From NCBI GenBank assembly GCA_030949995.1, contig JAUZRY010000001.1:17501-56711 (forward strand): DNA of 39,211 bases, given 5' to 3'. This DNA comes from Ardenticatenia bacterium (lineage in GTDB: Bacteria; Chloroflexota; Anaerolineae; Ardenticatenales; Ardenticatenaceae). Below the pieces are notes generated by a model. The model searched no databases, was not told the origin of the DNA, and saw only the letters and a program-made list of their open reading frames with translations. How positions within the stretch are numbered: the first letter of the stretch is position 1; each line of letters starts with the position of its first letter. A program made the position numbers and the translations under genes. Positions 9,442 to 17,998 of the stretch are shown in pieces.

Positions 9442-10641
9442 ATGCGTGCAGCAGCAGGGCGACAGACGCTCTTACAGCGGGGACAGCAGCTTCCCACCTG
9501 GGTGTGGGCCGCGCTGGCCGGACTCATCGTTGGCCTGGGATTGGGCATCTTCTACGCCTGGATGATCAACCCTGTCGTCATCACCGATGTGGACCCCGTG
9601 GACCTGCGCCAGGATTGGAAGGAGATGTGGACGCTCATGGCGGCCGACTCCTACGTGCTGCGGCGCAACCCCGACCTGGCTCGCACGTGGTTTAGCACCT
9701 TTTCCCGGGAAGAAACCCAACAGTTGATCACGAGGCTTCACGACAGCACGACCGACGTGGAGCAACAGCAGCGCTTCCAGGAACTGGCCCAAGCACTCAA
9801 CATTACCATTGGTGAAGTGGGAGCAGTGACCACACCGGTGGCACCACAGCCCTCACCCCAACCACGACAGGAAGGCGGTGGCCTGCTGCGCTCCCTCCTG
9901 ACGATGTGTGCCTTGGGACTGCTCGTCCTGCTCGTGGTGTTGGGCGGGGCGGTGGTAATCGTGCGCCAGCTTGTGCGCCGAAAGCGGGAGGCAGGTGAAC
10001 TCCTCGAAGGACGCACGCCCTATCGTCCGCCTAGGCCGGAACCCAAGGTGGACCAAGAGTCGTTCACCCCCATCGGGGAGACGACGTCCGCCGAACAACA
10101 GCCGGGCCTGCTGTACCAGGAGGAAGCACTCCAACATGAGCTCGAGGCTGAGCCGCCCGTGGATACTGGCCCCATCCCGGCCGTCCAGGAGACGAGCTTG
10201 GGCCACTTCACCACCCGCTACCAGTTCGGTGACGATGATTACGACATGAGCTTCAGCATCGAGACGCCTGACGGCACGTTCTTGGGCGAGTGTGGGGTCA
10301 GCATTAGTGAAATCCTCCTCGACGAGCCCCGCCAACACGTGACCGCCTTTGAAGTGTGGCTCTTCGACAAAGATGATATTCGCACTGACACGAAAGTGCT
10401 GCTCAGCGAGTACGCTTGGCAGGATGACGCCCTCCAGGCCAAGTTGAGAGAGCGGGGCGAGTTGGTCCTAGTCAAGCCGGGGGAGATCTTCGAGCTGGAA
10501 ACCGAATCGCTGCGCGTGCGCGTGCGCGTGCGCTTGATGGAATACGGCACCCACACGCAGTTGCCGCCTAACAGTTTCTTCTCTCGCCTGGAGCTGGACC
10601 TAGAACCTTTGCGCAAGGCGAGCGGGGGGATTAGCTTCTGA
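9442..10641 (+). CDS. Two-TM protein of unknown function
   Basis: Unrecognised protein of 399 residues. The first membrane segment is at about 20-42. An extracytoplasmic region of about 100 residues follows, starting NPVVITDVDPVDLRQDWKEM. A Pro/Gln linker leads to a second membrane helix at about 152-176, then a basic stop-transfer (VRRKRE) and a long cytoplasmic tail. The tail has a Pro/Glu-rich linker and a folded C-terminal domain (about 250-390) rich in beta-strand, with SLGHFTTRYQFGDDDYDMSF near its start. Similar proteins with a DVDPxDLR motif occur in Chloroflexota as conserved hypotheticals (recollection, unverified). It has its own promoter at 9349 and a terminator at 10667, so it is monocistronic. 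Confidence 0.8.
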   Translation: MRAAAGRQTLLQRGQQLPTWVWAALAGLIVGLGLGIFYAWMINPVVITDVDPVDLRQDWKEMWTLMAADSYVLRRNPDLARTWFSTFSREETQQLITRLHDSTTDVEQQQRFQELAQALNITIGEVGAVTTPVAPQPSPQPRQEGGGLLRSLLTMCALGLLVLLVVLGGAVVIVRQLVRRKREAGELLEGRTPYRPPRPEPKVDQESFTPIGETTSAEQQPGLLYQEEALQHELEAEPPVDTGPIPAVQETSLGHFTTRYQFGDDDYDMSFSIETPDGTFLGECGVSISEILLDEPRQHVTAFEVWLFDKDDIRTDTKVLLSEYAWQDDALQAKLRERGELVLVKPGEIFELETESLRVRVRVRLMEYGTHTQLPPNSFFSRLELDLEPLRKASGGISF

Positions 10642-10666
10642 GAAGAGCACCCACACTGCACCGTCA

Positions 10667-10707
10667 CACCACGGGGGGAGCGACAACGGTCCGTTCCCCC
10701 CGTGGTG
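10667..10707. terminator. Bidirectional terminator hairpin
   Basis: Perfect 13-bp stem CACCACGGGGGGA (10667-10679) with TCCCCCCGTGGTG (10695-10707), 15-nt loop. It sits between two convergent genes that end at 10641 (plus) and 10724 (minus). There is no clean T-run on either side, so termination efficiency is uncertain. Confidence 0.65.
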
Positions 10708-10723
10708 TTGTGGGCCCGCTGCC

Positions 10724-11876
10724 TCACGTGCGCTCCCAAGGGGCAAAGAGGCGGTCCCATTCCTGCAGGGCATACCGGTCGGTCATGCCGGCAATGTAGT
10801 CGGCCACCACGCGGTGAAGTGGCACCGGGCCGATGCGCTGTTGCACTTCGTGGGGGAGCTGTTGGGGTTCAGCCACGTAGGCTTGGAAGAGGTCCCTCAG
10901 AATCCGCTGGGACTTGATGGCCATGCGCACCACCCGGTAGTGACGGTACATGTGCTCGTACAGGAAGCGCTTCAGTTCCCGGTGCTTCTCGCGCATTTCG
11001 GCCGAGTATCCCACCAACATCTGCTCGCAGCGGCGCACATCGTCCACGGAGGTGATGTTGTGCTCGTGGAGGCGCCGCTCTGTCTCCACAATCAAGTCGG
11101 TCACGAGCAGGTTAATCAGCTTACGGATGAGGCGGTGGCGTGTGAGCTCCCCCCAAGGAGCATCCACCATGCGGCGCACCTCCTGCCAGAGGGCCAAGTT
11201 GGCTCCCTCCACCTGTTCAAACGTCAAGATGCCACTGCGCAGCCCGTCGTCGAGATCGTGGGTTGTGTAGGCGATCTCGTCGCAGAAGTTGACAACCTGG
11301 GCTTCGATGGTGGGGCGCAGGTGGGGCTCGTAGGCGCTGGCATCGGCCCAGTCGTAGTCGGTCTCGTGTTTGATGATGCCCTCGCGCACCTCCCACGTCA
11401 GGTTGAGGCCCGGAAAGTCCGGATAACGATGTTCCAATTCGGTCACAATGCGCAGCGTCTGCTCGTTGTGGTTGAAGCCCCCGTGATTGGCCATCAACTC
11501 GTTGAGCACTTCCTCACCGGCGTGGCCGAAGGGGGTGTGGCCCAAGTCGTGGGCCAGGGTGATCGCTTCCGTGAGGTCCTCGTTCAGGCGCAGGGCACGG
11601 GCAATAGTGCGGCCGATTTGGGCGGCCTCCAGGGTGTGAGTTAAGCGCGTGCGGTAGTAATCCCCCCTCGTAGTTGATGAAGACTTGGGTCTTGTACTCA
11701 AGCCGTCGAAACGCCGTAGTGTGGATGATGCGGTCGCGGTCCTTCTGGAAGGCCGTGCGGTACGGGTGTTCGTCCTCGGCGTAGAGCCGGCCCCGTGATT
11801 GGCGGGCCTTCATGGCATAGGGCGCCAGGATATGTTCCTCGAGGCGCTCGTACTCCGTTCGGGAGCGCATGGGCAC
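10724..11876 (-). CDS. dgt: dGTP triphosphohydrolase-like protein, frameshifted
   Basis: HD-domain dNTP triphosphohydrolase that removes triphosphate from deoxynucleotides. The two halves lie in different frames. The N-terminal piece (11876 to about 11670) reads [20 protein letters not shown] and [15 protein letters not shown]. The C-terminal piece (about 11660 to 10724) reads [20 protein letters not shown], then the HD core [17 protein letters not shown] and [14 protein letters not shown]. Removing one C from the six-C run at 11662-11667 restores one protein of about 383 residues, the normal length for type 2 dGTPase-like enzymes. The missing base logic points to a sequence error or a very recent mutation. 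ATG 11876 is preceded by GGAGG. Downstream of maoC on the same strand. Confidence 0.9.
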
Positions 11877-11886
11877 CTCCGGTGCG

Positions 11887-12406
11887 CTATGGTTGCTCCG
11901 GCGATGTCGTTTCCTCCGGACGAATGCGGGGTGTGGGGGGGAACGTGGCCTCGCTTGTAGACGAGAATGGCGCGCACGAGCTCAATGACGACTTGACCGT
12001 CTTGATTATACCCGACTGTCTTGACGCGCACGATGCCCATGTGAGGGCGCGATTTTGACTCCCGCTTGCTCAATACCTCGCTGCGGGCATAAATCGTGTC
12101 ACCAACGAAAACCGGGTGGGGCAACCGCACCTCCTCCCACCCCAAGTTAATGGCATTTTGGGAGATGTCAGTCACCGAGAGGCCGGTGACCAACGCCAGG
12201 GTGAACGTGGAATTGACCAACGGGCGCCCAAATTCGGTCTGGGCCGAGTAGACAGCGTCCACGTGAATGGGATTGGGGTTCATGGTGAGGGCCGAGAACC
12301 AGATGTTGTCGGCTTCGCTGATCGTGCGGCCCAAAGGGTGTTCGTACACGTCGCCGACTTCAAAGTCCTCGTACACGCGGCCTGTCCAGCCGGGTTTGAC
12401 GGGCAT
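11887..12406 (-). CDS. MaoC-family dehydratase / enoyl-CoA hydratase
   Basis: Hot-dog-fold protein of about 172 residues that hydrates enoyl-CoA or dehydrates hydroxyacyl-CoA. MaoC landmarks are [20 protein letters not shown] followed by IHVD (catalytic Asp/His region) and [22 protein letters not shown] 12406 follows AAGGAGGTCACCG. As written, the frame runs past the dgt start to 11810. Dropping one G from the seven-G run at 11935-11941 gives a Pro-rich tail that stops at 11887, just before the dgt ribosome site, which is more natural. It follows a CoA-transferase by 19 bp, so both probably act on the same CoA ester, for example a mesaconyl-, itaconyl- or crotonyl-type substrate (inference). 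Confidence 0.88.
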
Positions 12407-12425
12407 CGGTGACCTCCTTCGCATC

Positions 12426-13602
12426 TCAGATGGCGTGTTCGGCTCGCAAGCCGGCGATCTGCTCGACGGTGTAGCCCAACTCCTGGAGAAGAGCGTCCGT
12501 GTCCTGGCCAACCTCGGGCACCGGCCCCATGACCGGGTCCTCGTCCGCGAAAGTGATGGGGGGGAGATAAGGCCAGCACGGGGCCAACAGGCGAATCGAT
12601 TTCCCGCCAACGCCCCCGGGCGATCAGTTGGGGGTGGTCCAGGAACTCCTCAACGCTGCGCAGATGCCCGTGGGCGATTTGGGCGGCCTCCAGCCGGCGC
12701 ACGATCTCCTCCAAGGCAAGGGCACTGAACACGTCCGCGATGAGGGCTTCCAGTCTCTGCCGATTGGCCACCCGGGCCGCATTGGACTCAAAGCGCGGGT
12801 CGTGGGCCAGCTCCGGGCGTGCCAACACCTGGTGGCAGAAACGCACCCACTCGCGCTCATTCTGGATGCCCAGCAGCACCATCTTCCCGTCACCGGTGGC
12901 AAAGGGGCCATATGGGGCGATGGCAGCGTGATGGGCGCCGGTCCGCGGCGGGGGCCGGCCGCCGTACCTGGTGTAGTAGGCCGGGTATCCCATCCACTCC
13001 GCCAGCGCCTCCAGGAGGGAAATTTCGAGCACGGCACCCTGGCCGGTGCGCTCGCGCCGGAACAGGGCTGCCAGAATGCCGGCAAAGGCGTACATGCCGG
13101 CCGCAATGTCGGCCACGGGAATGCCGGCCTTGGAGGGAGTTCCTGGGGTGCCGGTAATGGCCAGAATACCAGCCTCAGCTTGGACGAGCAGATCGTAGGC
13201 CTTCTTGTCACGGTAGGGTCCTGTGAGGCCGTATCCCGAAATGTGGCAGATGATTAGGCTCGGATAGGTCTCCCGGAGGCGATGGGTGGGGAAGCCCAGC
13301 CGCTCAATGGCGCCGGGGGCCAAGTTCTGCACGAAGACATCAGCGCGGGCGAGGAGGGCCTCCAGGATGCGGCGGCCCTCTGGGTGTTTGAGGTTCAGGG
13401 TGAGGGAGGCCTTGGAACGATTAACCCACACGAAATGGCTGGAAAGTCCCTTGACGGTGCGGTCGTACCGGCGAGCAAAATCGCCGCCAGGGCGCTCCAC
13501 CTTGATGACCCGTGCCCCCAAGTCGGCCAAATGGCGGGTGGCCAAGGGGGCGGCGATGGCCTGTTCCACGGCCACAACGGTGATGCCGTCCAATGGGCGC
13601 AT
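12426..13602 (-). CDS. CaiB/BaiF family (class III) CoA-transferase, frameshifted near the C terminus
   Basis: Transfers CoA between carboxylic acids. It starts MRPLDGITVVAVEQAIAAPL at ATG 13602. Family motifs are LGARVIKVERPGGDFAR, SLTLNLKHPEGR, LVQAEAGILAITGTP and PPPRTGAHHAAIAPYG. The expected catalytic Asp is in AYDLLVQAEAG. The frame breaks at the seven-G run 12558-12564. Removing one base restores a typical tail (EVGQDTDALLQELGYTVEQI) and a stop at 12426, giving 391 residues. The unframed ORF continues out of register into maoC. First gene of a CoA-transferase-maoC-dgt unit. In Chloroflexus, transferases and hydratases of these families act in the 3-hydroxypropionate bicycle, but this pair could equally serve dicarboxylate or carnitine-like catabolism. 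Confidence 0.9.
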
Positions 13603-13799
13603 GACTGTGCTCTCGTTGGGATAGTTGTCACAATGGGCACACAGAGGGTGTTGCACAGTGTACCGGGAATCGCTCCACACGACAAGCGCGGTGCACCTGC
13701 GGGAAGACGGCAAAAGCGACCACCACAGGTCGGCAGAGGGCTGCCGGCGGACAGGGACTCCACCCAGCACCGCGAGCCGACGCTGACAAGACCTCGAAT

Positions 13800-13828
13800 T
13801 TGACACGGGCTTTCAATCAAGTTATGAT
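13800..13828 (+). promoter_or_regulatory. Strong sigma70 promoter for sat-cbiX-cobA
   Basis: TTGACA (13800-13805), a 17-bp spacer and TATGAT (13823-13828), almost full consensus. The predicted start near 13835 would give a leader of about 260 nt before sat. It is divergent from the CoA-transferase gene starting at 13602. Confidence 0.8.
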
Positions 13829-13882
13829 TTTGGCCTGGATTCTCCTGTTCACGACGGGGAGTATCTGATGAACGCCACTTTT

Positions 13883-14025
13883 GCCGGCCGACAGAACCGA
13901 GTTTGTTGTTGTCTAACGCGGGGGTGCGCGACACCGCGTTAGACGAGGCTGTCAGCCGGCCGCCCACCCCCGCACCTGCGCGCGGGGGGACGGGCGAGTG
14001 GAGAGTGCGTCAAGAGTCAACAAAC
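13883..14025 (+). promoter_or_regulatory. Structured leader RNA upstream of sat (candidate riboswitch or attenuator)
   Basis: Between promoter and terminator the leader folds into several long helices. PX pairs 13883-13894 with 13949-13960 (11 of 12 bp). Inside it P2 is a perfect 11-bp hairpin (13911-13921 with 13934-13944, 12-nt loop). P3 pairs 13962-13965 with 13992-13995 and 13967-13973 with 13982-13988. A segment in the PX loop, GTTTGTTG (13901-13908), is exactly complementary to CAACAAAC (14018-14025), giving a possible pseudoknot whose 3' strand overlaps the foot of the terminator stem. I match it to no SAM-I, cobalamin, TPP or other riboswitch consensus I know. Helices are seen in sequence; ligand sensing is inference. 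Confidence 0.6.
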
Positions 14026-14055
14026 GCCCGGACCCTGTCCGGGCGTTTTTCTTTT
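14022..14055 (+). terminator. Intrinsic terminator in the sat leader
   Basis: Stem ACGCCCGGA (14024-14032) with TCCGGGCGT (14038-14046), 5-nt loop, extendable by two A-T pairs and followed by TTTTTCTTTT. It lies 42 bp before the sat start codon and downstream of a strong promoter. It must therefore be bypassed for sat to be expressed, which is the layout of transcription attenuation. Confidence 0.88.
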
Positions 14056-14096
14056 GTGCCCGCGTCACGCCAACCACTTTCAGGAGGTGATCTCCC

Positions 14097-15266
14097 ATGT
14101 CAACACACCTGATTTCCCCTCACGGGGGCACGTTGGTCAACCGTGTGGTCACCGGTGAAGCAAGCCATGCTTTCCGGGCCTTTGCCGAGGGCCTGCCCCG
14201 CCTGTCGTTGGATGCGTTTACGCTCTCGGACTTGGATTTGTTGGCCGTGGGAGCGTACAGCCCCCTCACAGGCTTCATGGGACACCAGGATTACGAGAGC
14301 GTGCTTCACACCATGCGCCTGGCTGATGGCACAGCCTGGCCTTTACCGATCGTGTTGCGCGTGACCGAGGAGACCTGGCGTGCCTTGGGCGCAGACCTTG
14401 GCGACACGGTGGCCCTAGCCACCCCGGGCGGACGGCCCATTGGCCTGCTGGAAGTTCGCGATGTCTTTGCGGTGGACCCAGATGTGGAAGCCATCTGCGT
14501 TTTCGGCACGGCTGACCGACAACATCCCGGTGTTGCTCGTCTCTACCGGTGGGGACGTGTGGCCATAGGTGGCCCCATCTGGCTCTTCGATGGCCCCCAA
14601 ATTGTCCCCTTTCCCCACTATCACCTGGAGCCAGCCCAAACGCGACGTGCCTTCGCCGAACGGGGGTGGCGACGTGTGGTGGCCTTCCAGACGCGCAATC
14701 CCATTCACCGGGCCCACGAACACCTCATGCGCACGGCCCTGGAAGTGGTGGACGGCTTACTCGTCCACCCGCTCGTGGGCGAAACCAAGGCCGACGACGT
14801 GCCGGCGTGGGTGCGTTTGCGCTCGTACGAACGCCTCATAGAGACCTATTTCCCCAAAGACCGCGTCATGCTGAGCGTCTTTCCGGCCGCCATGCGCTAC
14901 GCCGGCCCCCGAGAGGCCGTCTTTCACGCCCTTGTGCGCAAAAACTACGGGTGCTCTCACTTCATTGTAGGGCGCGATCACGCCGGCGTCGGCGGATATT
15001 ACGGCCCCTACGAGGCGCATCACGTCTTCGAGCGCTTCCGCCATGAGGAGCTCGGCATGACCCTGCTCTTCTTCGAGAACGCCTTCTACTGCCACCGGTG
15101 TGGCAGCATGGTCACCGTCAAGACGTGTCCCCATGATGAACGCCACCACGTCAGGCTGAGCGGTACCAACGTGCGCCGTATGCTGGCCGCCGGCCAACAT
15201 CCGCCCGGCGAGATCTTGCGTGAGGAAGTGGCCAGCGTGTTGATCGAGTCGTACCACGTGTCGTGA
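14097..15266 (+). CDS. sat: Sulfate adenylyltransferase (ATP sulfurylase)
   Basis: Makes adenosine 5'-phosphosulfate from sulfate and ATP, the first step of sulfate assimilation or dissimilation. It has 389 residues, the single-subunit Sat type without an APS kinase domain. Catalytic motifs are Gln198-Thr-Arg-Asn-Pro-Ile-His-Arg-Ala-His207 (QTRNPIHRAH) and GRDHAGVGGYYGPYEAH. Near the C terminus FYCHRCGSMVTVKTCPHDE gives three Cys and a His, a zinc-binding cluster known in thermophile and dissimilatory Sat. The ribosome site AGGAGGTGAT is nearly perfect. Expression likely depends on the leader terminator at 14022. First gene of sat-cbiX-cobA. Confidence 0.97.
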   Translation: MSTHLISPHGGTLVNRVVTGEASHAFRAFAEGLPRLSLDAFTLSDLDLLAVGAYSPLTGFMGHQDYESVLHTMRLADGTAWPLPIVLRVTEETWRALGADLGDTVALATPGGRPIGLLEVRDVFAVDPDVEAICVFGTADRQHPGVARLYRWGRVAIGGPIWLFDGPQIVPFPHYHLEPAQTRRAFAERGWRRVVAFQTRNPIHRAHEHLMRTALEVVDGLLVHPLVGETKADDVPAWVRLRSYERLIETYFPKDRVMLSVFPAAMRYAGPREAVFHALVRKNYGCSHFIVGRDHAGVGGYYGPYEAHHVFERFRHEELGMTLLFFENAFYCHRCGSMVTVKTCPHDERHHVRLSGTNVRRMLAAGQHPPGEILREEVASVLIESYHVS

Positions 15267-15317
15267 CCGGATGCTTGGAGCAGGAGAGCAACGTCAAGGA
15301 CGGAGGGAGAAGGGAAC

Positions 15318-16265
15318 ATGTGCGACAACGTTCGACCGAAAACGCCCGTGAGCACGCCTGACCACATGCTGGAACGTGAGCCAACCGAGTACGGTGTGCT
15401 CCTCGTGGCCCACGGCAGCCGCGATGCCGAGAGTGTGGCAGAGATGCGCACCTTTGCCTACACCCTGTGCCGTCACGTGGCCCGTCCCGTTGAACTTGCC
15501 TTTCTGGAACTCTCCGACCCCCCTGTTGCCGAGGGCATGCGCCGGTTGGTGGAGGTCGCCGGGCTCCGCCACATTGTGGTGATGCCCCTCTTGGTGGGGC
15601 CGGCCGGCCACCAGAAGAACGACATTCCCGCGGCCATCCATTGGGCACGGCGCCGGTGGGCTCACGTCCACTTCACCTACGGGGTGCCCTTGGGCACTCA
15701 CCCCTACGTGATCGACGTGCTGGCCGAACGGGTGAACGTGGTGCTCCGGGCACACCCTCATGCCGGGGACGAGTCGGCGTGCGCGCTGCTGCTGGTGGGC
15801 AGAGGAAGCACCGATCCCGACGCCAACTCCAACCTCTACAAACTGGCCCGGCTGTTGTGGGAGGGCCGACCCTACATCACCGTAGAGGTGGCCTTTCACA
15901 GCCTCGCTTCACCTTCAGTGGAGCAGGGGGTGGAACGCTGCGTGCGCTTGGGCGCTCAGCGCGTGGTTCTGGTGCCCCACTTTCTTTTCACCGGAGTGAC
16001 ACTCAAGGATGTGTGCTGGCGGGCCGGCACTGTGGCCAGCCGGATGGATATCCCACTCCTCGTGGCCCACCACATGGGCAACCATCCCCTGGTGATCGAG
16101 CTGGTACGCCGCCGCATCGAAGAAGCCCTTGCAGGGCGTGCCACCATGAACTGCGATCTCTGCAAGTACAGATACCCCTTCGCAGGCCACGAACATTACG
16201 TGGGAGCACCCCAGACGAGCGACATGCAACACGGCTTGCGCGGCACAGGAGGAGGGACCCCATGA
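15318..16265 (+). CDS. cbiX: Sirohydrochlorin cobalto-/ferrochelatase (CbiX long form)
   Basis: Inserts Co2+ or Fe2+ into sirohydrochlorin. It has 315 residues with two tandem chelatase half-domains: the first begins YGVLLVAHGSRDAESVAEM (about 30) and the second CALLLVGRGSTDPDANSNLY (about 155), typical of CbiXL. His in VAHGS and in LVPHFLFTGV are metal-ligand candidates. The C-terminal extension NCDLCKYRYPFAGHEHYVG has a CxxC motif found in CbiX and related SirB proteins. Sandwiched between sat and cobA, it more likely makes siroheme for sulfite reductase than cobalamin (inference). The last codon overlaps the cobA start (ATGA). Confidence 0.92.
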   Translation: MCDNVRPKTPVSTPDHMLEREPTEYGVLLVAHGSRDAESVAEMRTFAYTLCRHVARPVELAFLELSDPPVAEGMRRLVEVAGLRHIVVMPLLVGPAGHQKNDIPAAIHWARRRWAHVHFTYGVPLGTHPYVIDVLAERVNVVLRAHPHAGDESACALLLVGRGSTDPDANSNLYKLARLLWEGRPYITVEVAFHSLASPSVEQGVERCVRLGAQRVVLVPHFLFTGVTLKDVCWRAGTVASRMDIPLLVAHHMGNHPLVIELVRRRIEEALAGRATMNCDLCKYRYPFAGHEHYVGAPQTSDMQHGLRGTGGGTP

Positions 16266-17086
16266 GCGTCCAGACGAGCGCCGAGCCCGGCAAAGTCTAC
16301 CTTGTAGGGACAGGCCCCGGCCACCCCGAGCTCATCACTGTGCGTGGCCTACACCTGCTCCGGCAGGCTGATGTGGTCGTGTGGGATCGGCTCATCCCGG
16401 AGGCATTGCTTCAAGAGGTGCCCGCACACGCCGAGCTCATCTACGCGGGCAAAGCTCCGGGCCACCACCACATGGAGCAAGCGCAGATCAACGCCCTGCT
16501 CATCGCCCACGCGCGGGCCGGCAAGCGTGTCGTGCGCCTGAAAGGGGGCGATCCGTGTGTTTTCGGCCGCGGCGGGGAGGAGGCTCTGGCCTTGGCCGAG
16601 GCGGGCATCCCTTTCGAGATTGTGCCCGGCGTGACATCGGCCGTGGCTGTGCCGGCCTTTGCGGGTATCCCCGTCACTCACCGGGGACTGGCCACAGGCT
16701 TCGCCGTCGTGACCGGCCACGTGGCCCGAGGAAGCCACCACGGCGTGGAGTGGTCCCACTACGCTCACGTGCCCACCTTGGTGGTGCTCATGGGCATGGG
16801 GCAGGTTGACCACATTTGCCGGGCGCTCGTAGCCGCAGGCCGTCGGCCCGACACGCCCGCCGCAGCCATCACGTGGGGCACCACATCGGCTCAACGCACT
16901 CTGGTGACTACCCTTGCCGCCCTGCCAGAGGCCATTCACCGTGCCGGCCTGACCCCGCCGGGCGTTCTGGTCATCGGCCATGTGGTCACCTTGGCCCGTC
17001 AGTTGGCCTGGTTCTTCCCCCACGACGTCGCGCCCCGCGAGCCCCTGCCCGCCATTTGTTCGTTGGCCCAGAGTGAGATAAGATAA
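16262..17086 (+). CDS. cobA: Uroporphyrinogen-III C-methyltransferase (SUMT)
   Basis: Uses two S-adenosylmethionine molecules to turn uroporphyrinogen III into precorrin-2, the branch point to siroheme and cobalamin. It has 274 residues. Motifs are VYLVGTGPGHPELITVRG at 12-29 (SAM-site glycine loop), VRLKGGDPCVFGRGGEEALA and FEIVPGVTSAVAVPAFAGIP. It lacks the CysG dehydrogenase/chelatase domain, so the precorrin-2 oxidase must be encoded elsewhere. ATG 16262 overlaps the cbiX stop and is preceded by GGAGGAGGGA. The same frame is open further upstream to 15641, but that part is a shadow of cbiX. Confidence 0.95.
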   Translation: MSVQTSAEPGKVYLVGTGPGHPELITVRGLHLLRQADVVVWDRLIPEALLQEVPAHAELIYAGKAPGHHHMEQAQINALLIAHARAGKRVVRLKGGDPCVFGRGGEEALALAEAGIPFEIVPGVTSAVAVPAFAGIPVTHRGLATGFAVVTGHVARGSHHGVEWSHYAHVPTLVVLMGMGQVDHICRALVAAGRRPDTPAAAITWGTTSAQRTLVTTLAALPEAIHRAGLTPPGVLVIGHVVTLARQLAWFFPHDVAPREPLPAICSLAQSEIR

Positions 17087-17288
17087 ATTGCCCTTCTGCC
17101 CCGCCCGCAAGTCGGACGTACTCCACCACAACAGAACCGCCTCTCTCCAAGGGGCGGGAGAAGGCGCGACTGACATCCTGGTGCGGACGTCGTCCCTCCC
17201 AGTGTGTCCGAATACGGGAGTGCCTTGCCTCCCCAGATGCAAGGCCGGGGCCGGTGCCCTGTTCGCAATCGTAGGTGGGAGGAATCTC

Positions 17289-17966
17289 GTGAACGTGGAA
17301 GTTCTGTATCGCCCTTCGTACTCCATTGCCCACGTCACGTTGGACCCCGACGAGGAGATTCGCGTGGAGCCGGGCGCAATGGTGGCCATGTCGCCCAGCA
17401 TCCAGCTCCAGACGCGCGCTCAAGGGGGACTCTTCAAGTCGTTCAAGCGCATGTTCGTGGGGGAAAGTTTCTTCATGAACACCTATCAGGCGACCGGAAG
17501 GAGTGGCGATCTCTGGCTGGCCCCGCCCTTGCCCGGTGACATCCACGTGCTGGAGTTGAGCGACGAGACGTTCCTGGTACAGAGTGGCGCCTATGTGGCC
17601 AGCGACATGGGCGTTGAAATAGACGCCGGCTGGGGTGGCGCGAAGACGTTCTTCGCCGGCGAAGGCTTCCTGATGTTGAAGGCGAGCGGCTCCGGCACGT
17701 TGATCCTCTCCAGCTACGGCGCTATTCACCCCCTCGAGGTGGGTGCGGGGGACACATATGTTGTGGACACTGGCCACTTGGTGGCCTTCTCGGCCGACAT
17801 GGGCTTCAACGTGCGGCGGGTTGGTGGGTGGAAGAGCACGCTGTTCGGCGGTGAAGGATTGGTTGTGGACTTAACCGGCCCAGGACGGGTGTGGATGCAG
17901 ACCCGCAGTGAAAATGCTTTCCTCTCCTGGCTCATTCCCAAGCTGCCCAGACCCGACAGTGACTGA
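17289..17966 (+). CDS. AIM24 / TIGR00266 family protein
   Basis: Protein of 225 residues with the double-stranded beta-helix fold of the AIM24 family (PF01987). Diagnostic stretches are EIRVEPGAMVAMSPSIQLQT, GGLFKSFKRMFVGESFFMNT and GEGFLMLKASGSGTLILSSY. Family members are widespread in bacteria, and yeast Aim24 acts in mitochondrial inner-membrane organisation. The bacterial function is not established. GTG 17289 with GGGAGG is preferred over upstream starts, because residues before it are Cys/Pro-rich and unlike the family. It follows cobA by 202 bp of featureless sequence, and a 2TM-domain gene follows 32 bp downstream. Confidence 0.9.
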   Translation: MNVEVLYRPSYSIAHVTLDPDEEIRVEPGAMVAMSPSIQLQTRAQGGLFKSFKRMFVGESFFMNTYQATGRSGDLWLAPPLPGDIHVLELSDETFLVQSGAYVASDMGVEIDAGWGGAKTFFAGEGFLMLKASGSGTLILSSYGAIHPLEVGAGDTYVVDTGHLVAFSADMGFNVRRVGGWKSTLFGGEGLVVDLTGPGRVWMQTRSENAFLSWLIPKLPRPDSD

Positions 17967-17998
17967 GATGGAGTGGGGGCAAGCGGGAGGTGGAAACG

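Noticed and set aside
15641-16261. Upstream extension of the cobA frame
   Set aside because: Arg/Gly/Pro-rich shadow of cbiX. The conserved SUMT start is at 16262.
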